64,000 bases of DNA, taken from positions 8,287,214 to 8,351,213 of the forward strand of contig OZ025869.1 of NCBI GenBank assembly GCA_964019415.1, written 5' to 3'. The number at the start of each line of letters is the position of its first letter. Positions within the stretch are counted from its first letter, which is position 1. Below the pieces are notes generated by a model that saw only the letters and a program-made list of their open reading frames with translations, was not told where the DNA came from and made no database searches. Below, piece after piece: positions 12,701-21,439 of this stretch. The translations under genes were made by a program, and so were the position numbers. The DNA is from Ianthella basta. Taxonomy: Eukaryota; Porifera; Demospongiae; Verongiida; Ianthellidae.

Positions 12701-12934
12701 GCAATGACCCCTACAGCTGGCCCAGTCAAGGGCAGTTCGTTGAGTATTGTCCTTTACATTCACACGAGCTCCTTCTCTAATGAGCTCCTCCACCACTTGG
12801 TTGTAACCCCACATAGCTGCCTTTATTAAAGGTGTTGTGCCATACTCACCTCTGGTGTTCACATCACAGCCCTCTTTAATTAACTGCCTCACTTTGAACA
12901 AGTCACCCATTTCACAAGCACTCCAAAGAGCCAT
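8427..12934 (-). CDS. ankyrin-ROC/COR-Death domain protein (ROCO family), 6 exons, 1,043 aa
   Basis: Exons on the minus strand: 10666-12934, 10387-10488, 9808-9870, 9307-9585, 9071-9172, 8427-8743. All join in phase 1 with GT-AG borders, giving exactly 1,044 codons including the stop. The first ATG is at 12934; the frame is open a few codons further upstream. Residues 1-175 hold about five ankyrin repeats (TPLIKAA, TALDWAS, TPLMRAA, TALHYAA). A ROC GTPase has its P-loop GNAEHGKST at 201-209, G3 DFAGQ at 259-263 and a G4-like VGSFLDR at 325-331. A COR-like region follows to about 650. The tail carries two Death-like folds, one in exon 4 (residues 812-904) and one in exon 6 (939-1043), each preceded by a Ser-rich linker (exons 2 and 5). 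Proteins of this type couple a GTPase switch to Death-domain signalling, as in DAPK1-like and other ROCO kinase-less proteins. No kinase domain is present. No inactivating change was seen, so this is the one host gene in the window that looks functional. Confidence 0.88.
8982..10503 (-). repeat. intragenic tandem duplication of linker exon plus intron
   Basis: The segments at about 8,985-9,192 and 10,312-10,503 are about 90% alike. Each contains a 102-bp exon (9071-9172 and 10387-10488) encoding LPS(I/L)PSSSSSQS, then TTADKGPSPEVE. A third, partial copy of the intron part (about 9,950-10,012: CACACTCGGTACACTGTGAG) has lost its exon. This suggests the linker-plus-Death module was made by internal duplication. 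Confidence 0.85.
9656..9716. repeat. (CA)n microsatellite
   Basis: An uninterrupted CA run of about 58 bp in the intron between exons 3 and 4 of the ankyrin-ROCO gene. Confidence 0.97.
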
Positions 12935-14470
12935 CTCCAATTCTTTCTAGCAGAAGTACAAGTGAAGGTGTGCCCTACAGAAGACACAATGGACCACTTG
13001 TTGGATCAACAACTTCACACACAGAGAGACAAAATGCCTCACAAAATGCCTGACTACTAAACAATATGGTTCATTACTAGAGCTGCCTACAATTTACTGC
13101 TAATGACTGGAAATGACTCAACATGTGCTACAAGCCATCTTAACTTGCTCCATCTATACCAATAGGCTAAGGAAGGAGGGGCCTGAGGCCAATAGTAGCC
13201 CCTGCTAGATCCACCTTGAGTACAGCCCCTTCATATGCAGGCTACTAGCTACCATTCAAAGCTCCAGCTGGGGCACAGGTTCACCCACCTACAGCACCAC
13301 GTGTGTTGGATGCACTACTGCAATACAGTATAAGAGCACTCACCAGTTGAAGAGGTGTTGGGCTGAGGTGCTAGGGAGGGAGGAGTGAAGAGGTGTTGGC
13401 TGCTACTGTCGGCCGTCGCGTGAGGAAGGAGCGGAGAGTTGTAGCTAATGGTAGTCGGCGGAGGAGGCGCGGCGGTAAGGAGGGAGGAGTGTGAAGGTGT
13501 TGAGCGGGACGGTGAACGGGGGAAACCAGACGTTGCTAATGGACGGAGTGTTGGAGGAGCGAATACGTCGAGGAGTCAGTTGGATGCGGGAGGCTAGTGG
13601 CGCGAGACTGAGCCGTAGGGGTGTGGGTTGGATGTGTTGGTCGCGGAGGAGGCGAGCCGTTAAGGAGGAAGGAGTGTTGTGGTGTTCAGCTGGACGGCGC
13701 TGCTGGTGACGGTGGAACGAACAGTGTGAATTTCGAGCGAGGCTGCTATCAACTGTTAACTGAGTGCTGAAGAGACGCAGCGCTTCCTCTGTAGCTGGAG
13801 TGCGTACAGGAAGGTGTAAGTTGCGAGGCTGCTGTTAACTGTTAACCTGGTGTTGAAGGGGCGCAATGCTTCCTCTGTCGGAGAAGTGTGCACGGGAAGG
13901 TGTCAGTTGGCTGAGCTGGTACAAGAGAGACTGGGCAGTCAGTGGTTGGGCGCTATTAAAAGGCGGTGGAGAGAGAGTGACCTGCATGAAAGATGGGGAA
14001 AGGTTTGTAGCTAAATGAGCAGTTGAAGCAGCTAGAAACTACGGGACTTAGCTAACTACTTGACAGCCATTAGCTAGCTAGTGAACTGTAGCTAGATTTG
14101 GACACTTGAACGCTTCCTAAACAGCAAACAAGCCACTCCACACAAACCACTTGCAAAAGGACTTACCTCCACTACACACCTGGCAGGCCCAGGGCTGCCC
14201 GGCCGGTAGAGAACAACTCAAACAAACTCGACTATAACTCTATCTCTAGCACTGACTGTGACAACTGAACAACTCAAAGAAACTCCACTAAACTCTTGTA
14301 TTCTTGGGCGTGTACCGCTGACTACTATAGCAACGAAAAACGCGCCACACCCATATGGCCATATCCGGCAACGCGCGAATGACGTCACCATCACCAGTGC
14401 ACATGAATGTACAGCAGTGACTGCAGTGTCCTTCAGTGGTACACACAACAGTGTCACAGGTTGAAAATAC
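12935..14470. promoter_or_regulatory. upstream region of ankyrin-ROCO gene, GC-rich patch
   Basis: No coding exon was recognised. An acceptor-like CTGCTAG lies 12-14 nt upstream of the ATG (about 12,947-12,953), so a 5' UTR intron is possible. The patch 13,380-13,930 is CpG- and purine-rich compared with its flanks, as expected of a promoter on either strand. It contains an 86-bp tandem duplication at 13,738-13,915 (unit starting CGAGGCTGCT, with CTGTTAAC). Assignment as promoter is by position only. Confidence 0.4.
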
Positions 14471-14545
14471 CGGAGTTCATTCTGAGTGCTCTCCAGTGTG
14501 TGCTCAAACACCTCCACCTTCTGCAGCAGAGACAAGTGGTCGTAG
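14471..14545 (-). pseudogene. mTOR-like: isolated mTOR kinase-domain exon
   Basis: A 75-bp minus-strand exon with a TAG acceptor (at 14546) and a GTATTT donor encodes YDHLSLLQKVEVFEHTLEST. This matches the TOR kinase-domain stretch YDHLTLMQKVEVFEH, just before the catalytic core. It has no internal stop. No neighbouring kinase exons (glycine-rich loop, DRHPSN or DFG segments) were found around it. It also lies downstream of the C-terminal exons at 16.4-17.2 kb in minus orientation, so its order is wrong for a continuous gene. It is treated as a dispersed remnant. Confidence 0.8.
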
Positions 14546-15252
14546 CTAGTCAGCCAACATCTGCATGAGGGTGGGCAGGACAGCCAACATCTTAGGGTGG
14601 GCAGGACAGGATGGGGAGTAGCCTTGCCCACTAGACCGTCCTGTAAGTGCCCGCTAGCTATAGCCTACAGTACTGTACTAGCAGGCCAGACTAGATGGAG
14701 TGTGTACATGTGTAGGATGAAATAGCTACTCTTGTGTTAGATAGAGGTCCCCTTAACTCTGAAGCTATGAAAAGTGACAGTCATGGGTTGTTACGAGATA
14801 TTATATGCACGACAATTGATTCAGTGACAGCCACGTCCACATTAATGGACAAGCATGGGGACTTTCCCTGATGTTGCACCATAATTATCAAAAAGCAAAG
14901 TCTGTACATGTAAGCCATACATGTGCACAGTCATGTGGACCAAACATACTTTGGTGACTCTACACTTAGTGACTGGTCCATGTCACTGTGACTGTCACCT
15001 GCATGGTTTAGGGAGTCCAACATACTTTGGTGCAATGTCATACGTAGAAGTCCCTCTTTAGTCTAGAGCTCAGTACCAGACATTCCTGCATTATGGGCAC
15101 TCCCTCCTCTTGGGGTTCACCTTCCAACATGGTCTGGCCCGCTAGACCCAACTCCTCATTATCGAGTGGTGGTGGAAGAGGAGATGTGAAGTTGGGTCTA
15201 GCAAGCCAGACTACTTTCAACATGGTCTCCTTCCTCATCTGTCTCCACAGCT

Positions 15253-15595
15253 CATGGGCGGATTTAGGGGGGGGTCCAGGGGGTCATGTGACCCCCCCCT
15301 TAGCCTAGACCCTAGGATTTTTTCAAAGCAGAAAATGGCAGTAAGCAGTATTTATGGCATAGAAAGGGCTATGAATCAACTATGACACAATCATTTTTAC
15401 CATAAACCTGCCCGATGTGATTGTACAGTAGTCCAATATGCCAAAATTGCCTTTTTCTTCAATGCCACCCGCTGGCGGCCATTTTTATGACGTCACAAGC
15501 GTTATTTTATTGCAATAAAGATGGCCGCTCAGACGTGTGAAGTTTGAAAAATTACTTTGTGACCCCCCCTTTACAAAATCCTGGATCCGCCCCTG
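15253..15595. mobile_element. non-autonomous TIR element (MITE)
   Basis: The ends are CATGGGCGGAT... and ...ATCCGCCCCTG, imperfect inverted termini. Direct repeats of CAGCT flank both sides (15248-15252 and 15596-15600). The length is 343 bp and there is no coding potential. Internal G/C runs (GGGGGGGG and CCCCCCC) lie near each end. Termini of the GGGGCGGATCCAGG kind are widespread in invertebrate miniature transposons; the superfamily is not assigned. Confidence 0.75.
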
Positions 15596-15777
15596 CAGCT
15601 AACAGACACAACACATTGAGGTACAATCTGAAGGCCTAAACATTGTAGAATATACCATTATTTCCAAAGAGTGTGCATTATAAACTGCTCAGTACAGTCT
15701 GAGGGCTTACACTGTAAATTCAATTTTAAAAGAGTTTGAACTATACACCGTTCAGGATTTCACCAAAAGGGACACCT

Positions 15778-15805
15778 GTGTGTGTGTATGTGTGTGTGTG
15801 TGTGT

Positions 15806-15857
<52 letters not shown>
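15778..15857. repeat. (GT)n microsatellite
   Basis: A GT-rich run with two TATG interruptions, ending in a short GCGCGCACGC alternating stretch that favours Z-DNA. Confidence 0.95.
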
Positions 15858-15860
<3 letters not shown>

Positions 15861-15979
15861 CGCACAAAGAGACAGGTGAGAAAGAGATATTTCACTCCAT
15901 TAACTAAGTCACCAAGTCAGTGAGTGACTTGTACAGCATGCATGAAGAGGAGTACTGTAACACACACTACACTAACAGC

Positions 15980-16278
15980 AGCTGGAGAAAAGAGAGGGAG
16001 GGGCAGAGGGGAGTGGGAGGGGCAGAGGGGAGAGGTGGGAGGGGCAGAGGGGAGAGGAGGTAGGGGGAGAGGGGAGGGGTGGGAGGGGCAGAGGGGAAAG
16101 GTGAGAGGGGGAGAGGGGCAGATGGGGAGGGTGGGATGGGCAAAAGGGGAAGGGTAGAAGGGGCACTGGGGAGAGGTAAGAGGGGCAGAGGTGGAGGGGT
16201 GGGAGGGACAATGGGGGAAAGAGTAGGAGTGGCTAAGGCGAGGGGTGGGAGAGGCAAAGGGGTGAGAGGGGTGGGAAG
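15980..16278. repeat. G/A-rich polypurine minisatellite
   Basis: Irregular repeats of GGGGCAGAGGGGAGAGG-like units span about 300 bp with strong purine/pyrimidine strand asymmetry. It lies in the 3' flank of the mTOR FATC remnant. The long frames it produces on both strands are compositional artefacts. Confidence 0.85.
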
Positions 16279-16406
16279 AAGGTGTAACACACACTACACC
16301 AACTACATGGCACCAGCTAATGACCAACTACCCACTGTACACTCAGTGTACATCTCCCTTCTCCCCCTCACACACACATCAACACACAAGGGGACCACAC
16401 ACTCAC

Positions 16407-16984
16407 CATCCGATGTAGCACTGGCAGAGGTGGCTTGATCAATCAGCAGCTGCACTTGACGACACACATCAATGCCCTTCTCATGGGGGAAGTCGTTAAC
16501 TAAGGAACAGGAAACAGGTCATGTGATGAGGACAGGTCACCATGACAACATCTAAATCCCCCTCTCCTTGCCGCCCATCCCCTCTCCCCTTCCCTGTCTC
16601 ATCCTACCTGTGAGCTTGTCCCGAACTCGCTGAATGATCTGCAGTGCTTTCTTGTTCAGCTCCTCGGGTTTGGTGCCGTCCACTGTCCCCTCGTGTGCTG
16701 CCCCGTTGCTGGGCTCCACCTCAATGCTACCAGCTGGGTACAGCTTGCCCTTCTTGGACTTGTTGGTGTCTGGACAGACAAACAGCAAACACTCACTCTA
16801 CATATACACAAGAGTACACAGTACAAGACACAACACCATCACAGTCTGCATGGGAGTTATGTTGTGACAGGGTTTCCATAGCAACAGATACTGTGAACAA
16901 CAGAGCTCGCCAAAATGAGAATCTCACATTTAACAAAAAGTCTCTTCATCGAATAATATGAACACCCACGGACACATGCACACA

Positions 16985-17018
<34 letters not shown>

Positions 17019-17174
17019 CCCCCCACACATCCCCCTCACCGTGCACCAGCCGTCAGTTGAGGGAGGGTCGTACACAAAGGCCTCCAGTACAGCCATCAGG
17101 CTGTCCTTGTTCTGTCTCAGCACTCTCATCACCACGTTGCAGGTCACACGGAAGTTGCCTTCAATGCCAGTCAC
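16407..17174 (-). pseudogene. mTOR-like: mTOR pseudogene fragment B, kinase tail and FATC exons
   Basis: Three minus-strand exons follow the order of the TOR C-terminus. Exon 17040-17174 encodes [15 protein letters not shown] and LEAFVYDP. Exon 16608-16769 encodes KPEELNKKALQIIQRVRDKL. Exon 16407-16499 encodes the FATC start (VQLLIDQAT) and, in another frame, LCQCYIGW. Between QAT and LCQC about 13 nt of the invariant FATC are missing, shifting the frame and inactivating the copy. At 17174/17175 the mTOR exon is joined directly to Penelope-element sequence, so everything N-terminal of VTG is gone. The FATC end is normally CQCYIGWCPFW; here the last residues would need another exon after a GTGAGT donor. 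Confidence 0.88.
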
Positions 17175-18480
17175 CCTTCGCAGTCTGTCACGAATGACCT
17201 GAACTGCCTCGTCGATGGGCACGTTGGCGAACAGGGAGGGTACGTCAAAGCTGACCAGCATCTCGTCACCTCCACAAAGTGCTTGGAGTTCTTCACATGT
17301 GAGTCCGTCTTGCCTGCCAAGGGAGAGATGAGAGAGGCGATGTGTTTGGAGAGTTGGTAAGAAGGGGCCCCAATGCATGAGACAATGGGTCTGAAAGGAA
17401 CTTCTGCCTTGTGGATCTTTGGGAGGCCGTAGATCCTGGGAGGTTGGCTGCCGGATGGCCTGAGCTGGTGGTATAGATGCCCTGTGATCTCTCCATCCTT
17501 CTCCAGTCCTTTCAGTCTTCGACTCAGCCTTCCCTCCTGGGTAGCAGTAGGGTCCTTCTTCAGTCGTTTGTAGGTGGCTGTATCCAACATCCCTCTCATC
17601 TTCCTGTCGTAGTCCTCTCTCGTTATCATCACTGTGGCGTTACCCTTGTCAGCCGGCAGGATCACTTCATCCTCCAGGCTTCTTAGCTCCTTCAGGGCCT
17701 TCCTCTGCTCCTTGGTCAGGTTGTCCTTCGGAGGCTTGGCATGCCTAAGGATCCCACATACCCTTCCCCGGAGATCCTCAGCATCTTCTTCACTCAGCTG
17801 CCTTGCTCCTTCCTCTACTGCAGCTATGGTGTCTACCACCGGAAGCTTGGTTGGAGCTGGTGCAAAGTTCAGTCCCAGCTTCAGTACGTCCTCCTGTGGT
17901 TTGGAAAGTGAACGATCCGTTAGGTTGACCACCCACCTTTCCAGCCCCTGGGGGCGCAGTCCGCGATGTTTGTCCCGCCTGTCCATGAGCTTCTCCAGTT
18001 TTTTAGTCTGGTTCAACTTGGCCTTGGCATGGGTGTCCTCGGCTGCTGCGTAGCTGAGCCTGGTCACCTTCTGGTAGTCTTCCATCAGGAGTTCAGACTG
18101 CAGTTGGGATTGAAGGGCACGAATCTTTGAGCTAAGTTCGCACCTGCTCCGGTAGGTCTCGCGTATGCGAGCCGACAGGAAGGCCCTGCCTGCTCGCTCC
18201 GCGATCCTGTAACCTTCTCTGGTCTTCACGGGTGGCTTGATCCTAAGGCTTGACGGGATTACTCCTTCGTCACGGCACCTCATGTTGAAGATGTGGTGGT
18301 TGCCACAGCGCGCTCTTCTGTGTAGGCTCCTCTCGTGCTCTCGCACTAGCTTCTGGGTGCTACTTCCGTAGCGTTCACGTAGGTATGAATGAAGTGAGGG
18401 CTTCTCAGCTGGCTCAGGCATCAGAAAGGGTTGGTTCTCTAATACCAGCTTCACAACAGGGTTGAAAACCTTGCCGACGT
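17175..18480 (-). pseudogene. Penelope-like element reverse transcriptase, truncated
   Basis: The minus-strand frame is open from about 18454 (first in-frame ATG at 18421) and runs through a basic N-terminal region. It then shows the PLE RT signatures [23 protein letters not shown] and [13 protein letters not shown]. At about 17,260-17,275 the frame shifts, and motif A continues as [21 protein letters not shown] motifs B to E, including the catalytic YxDD-type motif, are absent because the element ends abruptly at the mTOR exon. It sits downstream of the GIY-YIG domain of an adjoining copy, as in the partial-tandem (pseudo-LTR) layout of PLEs. Confidence 0.88.
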
Positions 18481-18515
18481 TTCGACCAGATGCTCTGGTC
18501 TTCTTCAGGGCGAAG
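18469..18515 (-). ncRNA. hammerhead ribozyme motif of PLE (left arm)
   Basis: Mirror copy of 19873-19919. The core CUGAAGA and GAAA flank a 7-bp stem II, then the cleavage triplet GUC. It lies between the endonuclease stop codon and the next RT start, which is the pseudo-LTR position where PLE hammerheads are known. Confidence 0.75.
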
Positions 18516-18560
18516 ATAGGCTAGCGCGAGCATGGATCATATTTATAGCCTAGCATCTCA

Positions 18561-19189
18561 TCATGCGCTGTCACCGGAAGCCACATCAAGGGGTGTCACT
18601 GGAAGTTGCGGGGTTACCTTCCTCAAGGCGGCCATCCAACATCCAGGCAGCTCCAGCCCACCATCCCTGTTGAGGGAGGGGTGGTTCAGCCTGATGTGGA
18701 TTGCCTCCTTGAGCATCAGTTCTTTGGAGGTCCTGGCTTGGTCGATCACTGTTGTCTCCTCCCATTTGATTGGATGGTGGTTCTCCCACGCATGTTCTGC
18801 AAGGGCTGACTTCTCCAGTGTCCCCTTCTGACAGGCATCCTGGTGCTCTTTCATTCTTGTCTCAAGCCTCCTCAGTGTCTCCCCAATGTAGATCTCGCCA
18901 CAGCTGCATGGGACTTGATACACCACCTTGGACTTCTTCTCCAGCGCCAGTGTGTCCTTCACCTTGGTTAGCATGGAACGTAGAGACAGTCCAGACTTGA
19001 AGACAACCTTCATGCCGAACTTCCTACAGACCCGTCTGATGTCCTCACTGACTCCTTCTGTGTAGGGAAGCATCACCAGTGGGGGTCTGCGTCCCTCCTC
19101 CGGCAGTGGCTCCTCAGTGGTCTCCACATCTTGCCTGGAAGGAATGGATGAGGAGCGGATGAAGTTACTGGGGTAACCATTCTGTCTCA
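18561..19189 (-). pseudogene. Penelope-like element GIY-YIG endonuclease domain (left arm)
   Basis: A C-terminal 209-residue open segment without its own ATG. The GIY-YIG endonuclease is recognised by VYQVPCSCGEIYIGETLRRL, then TRMKEHQ and a conserved His/Asn-rich segment (AEHAWENHHPI). In intact PLEs this domain follows the RT and nicks target DNA for primed reverse transcription. Here the RT that should precede it is replaced by the inverted second copy, so it is a fragment. Confidence 0.88.
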
Positions 19190-19198
19190 CCGAGGTGC

Positions 19199-19827
19199 TG
19201 AGACAGAATGGTTACCCCAGTAACTTCATCCGCTCCTCATCCATTCCTTCCAGGCAAGATGTGGAGACCACTGAGGAGCCACTGCCGGAGGAGGGACGCA
19301 GACCCCCACTGGTGATGCTTCCCTACACAGAAGGAGTCAGTGAGGACATCAGACGGGTCTGTAGGAAGTTCGGCATGAAGGTTGTCTTCAAGTCTGGACT
19401 GTCTCTACGTTCCATGCTAACCAAGGTGAAGGACACACTGGCGCTGGAGAAGAAGTCCAAGGTGGTGTATCAAGTCCCATGCAGCTGTGGCGAGATCTAC
19501 ATTGGGGAGACACTGAGGAGGCTTGAGACAAGAATGAAAGAGCACCAGGATGCCTGTCAGAAGGGGACACTGGAGAAGTCAGCCCTTGCAGAACATGCGT
19601 GGGAGAACCACCATCCAATCAAATGGGAGGAGACAACAGTGATCGACCAAGCCAGGACCTCCAAAGAACTGATGCTCAAGGAGGCAATCCACATCAGGCT
19701 GAACCACCCCTCCCTCAACAGGGATGGTGGGCTGGAGCTGCCTGGATGTTGGATGGCCGCCTTGAGGAAGGTAACCCCGCAACTTCCAGTGACACCCCTT
19801 GATGTGGCTTCCGGTGACAGCGCATGA
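19199..19827 (+). pseudogene. Penelope-like element GIY-YIG endonuclease domain (right arm)
   Basis: An exact inverted copy of the 18561-19189 segment, with identical translation including IYIGETLRRL and the C-terminal SGDSA before the stop. It is partial, with no RT upstream. Confidence 0.88.
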
Positions 19828-19872
19828 TGAGATGCTAGGCTATAAATATGATCCATGCTCGCGCTAGCCTAT

Positions 19873-19919
19873 CTTCGCCCTGAAGAAGACCAGAGCATCT
19901 GGTCGAAACGTCGGCAAGG
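19873..19919 (+). ncRNA. hammerhead ribozyme motif of PLE (right arm)
   Basis: Elements in order: stem I 5' strand GCC (19877-19879), core CTGAAGA (19880-19886), stem II GACCAGA/TCTGGTC with loop GCA (19888-19904), GAAA (19905-19908), minimal stem III ACGT, cleavage after GTC at 19912, and stem I 3' strand GGC (19913-19915). One extra A separates CTGAAGA from stem II. The two-base-pair, loopless stem III is expected to work mainly as a dimer, as described for PLE hammerheads. Confidence 0.75.
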
Positions 19920-20001
19920 TTTTCAACCCTGTTGTGAAGCTGGTATTAGAGAACCAACCCTTTCTGATGCCTGAGCCAGCTGAGAAGCCCTCACTTCAAT
20001 G

Positions 20002-20271
20002 CAGGACAGACTTGGACAAGATGTGTCACAATTAGCACAATTTGAACACTGCATTAGAGCCTATTGCTAGGTGAATCACAAATGAAACAAACATACAGTT
20101 AGAGGTTTACATCCCAGATAGAAAGCTGTTCACTGCCAACAATGCCCCACAAATGGTATAGCCTGTGCATACTCTCCCACTAATCCACCACATTCCAGTG
20201 TCCACAGGATTGAATCACTGACAAAGAATGGAAAGTATGGACCAGCCACACCCTGGGCCGTTCTGTTCTGT
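20002..20271 (+). repeat. segmental duplication block, copy 2a
   Basis: Near-identical to 2083-2352. The PLE palindrome ends four bases before it. Confidence 0.9.
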
Positions 20272-20891
20272 TCTGTTCAGACATATTAACATTTAGCAAG
20301 AGCACTGAGGTTTACTTTCTTTCGGGGATAGCTTGAACTGAATCACATATAAAGAGCAACATTCTATCACACTAACTTTGCTGATGGAGAATGAACAACA
20401 GTTAGACAGCAAAACAATTCTCCCTCACCTTCTCTCTCTCCTGGAATGACGAGATGTTGTACAGAGGAGTGTATTCATCACTACCTACACAAGAAGAGAT
20501 TGGTATACTCCGCATTCGTGAGCACCTTAAACTACAATGTCGTTCACAATTGCAAGGGGTTTTGCAAGCTCACCTCTCACCACCAGTGTTGTCAGTTGAT
20601 CCCTCTTCACTACCAAAAAGAACTCCCTTGTATTCCTTTGTATCAAGCAACTGCTGAGCCTTTGCAAGTGTTTCATGCAACACCAAACTGTTCACATAAG
20701 CACGCCGGAACAACTTCATTTCTTCATGAAGCAACTATAATATGCTTAACAGCCAAAAGGTCTGCATGGACAAATAGCAATTACACAGACACAAACATTA
20801 TTATACAGTCTTGTAGGACCTTGGTACCATGCAACCCACGTTCAGGTAAAATATTGGATAAAATAGGGAAAGATGTAACAGTGGTCAACAG
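20272..20891. other. insert between duplication blocks, no recognised gene
   Basis: Unique to copy 2; copy 1 has different sequence at 2,353-3,757. Two overlapping frames of 67 and 161 codons are open here, but neither resembles a known protein and the longer one runs into the duplicated block. Confidence 0.4.
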
Positions 20892-21430
20892 CTTCTCCCT
20901 GCAACAACCAAGTCACATGACTGTCATGTGAGGGTCAAAGGTCATGTGTGGGTCAAAGATGCAATTATATCATTGATTCACATCACTGTCATATGCTCAT
21001 TACCACAGTGACAAACTCTGCATGCATTTTATCAAAGTGCATTTTTCTGGCCAAAATTTCATGCAATTTTCTGGCCAAAATTTTCACAAATTACCTCATC
21101 CTGGAATCATTTTTATCATCAAAGTGGCCTTATTTAGAAAATAGAATTTTTAATATTTCAACACTTAAAATACAAACATTTGTGATTTACAGCTCCCAAA
21201 CAGTCTCAGTATAGAGTACTGCCACTGCCACTCACTCAAGCACTCACCAGTCACTCTCACCCATGCACACTCACACACTCCACTCACTGAGGAAGTGACT
21301 TGTACACTTGAGCAAGAGCAGGGTGGGGCTAGGGGACTCCTTCAGCAGCTCCACTCCAAGCTGACACAACCACTCAACCCAGTCATTCTTGGAGATCCTC
21401 CCTGTGGAGACCAAGAGAGACCAACGAAGA
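20892..21430 (+). repeat. segmental duplication block, copy 2b
   Basis: Matches 3758-4330, starting CTTCTCCCTGCAACAACC, with several small indels. It runs into the second 21-bp minisatellite. Confidence 0.9.
21306..21401 (-). pseudogene. mTOR-like: mTOR FAT-region exon, duplicate copy
   Basis: Encodes RISKNDWVEWLCQLGVELLK, with the Trp codon intact where the copy at 4195-4303 has TGA. It has lost 13 nt just after PSPTL, which removes the SSWA codons and shifts the frame. The splice borders (acceptor above 21401, donor GTACAAGT) match the other copy. The two copies are therefore dead by independent lesions. Confidence 0.85.
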
Positions 21431-21439
21431 CGCCATGAA

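Larger units (their letters stand above)
18390..19998. repeat. palindrome of Penelope element, 800-bp arms, 9-bp spacer
   Basis: 18390-19189 is the reverse complement of 19199-19998 with no indel: every paired coordinate sums to 38,388. The spacer is 19190-19198. Both arms carry the GIY-YIG coding end, the 3' UTR and a hammerhead motif. The left arm continues into the RT region, while the right arm stops at 19,998 and joins duplicated intron sequence. Confidence 0.97.

Noticed and set aside
15917-16438. Gly/Arg- and Pro/Leu-rich open frames
   Set aside because: Artefact of the polypurine minisatellite; both strands are open.
1281-17174. A functional, single mTOR gene with long introns
   Set aside because: Exons are out of order along the strand, and most carry stops, frameshifts or deletions.
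18532-18831. Plus-strand frame opposite the PLE endonuclease (and its mirror at 19,557-19,856)
   Set aside because: Antisense shadow of the conserved GIY-YIG coding sequence.
20446-20931. 161-codon open frame
   Set aside because: No recognisable motif. It runs into a duplicated non-coding block and overlaps another open frame.
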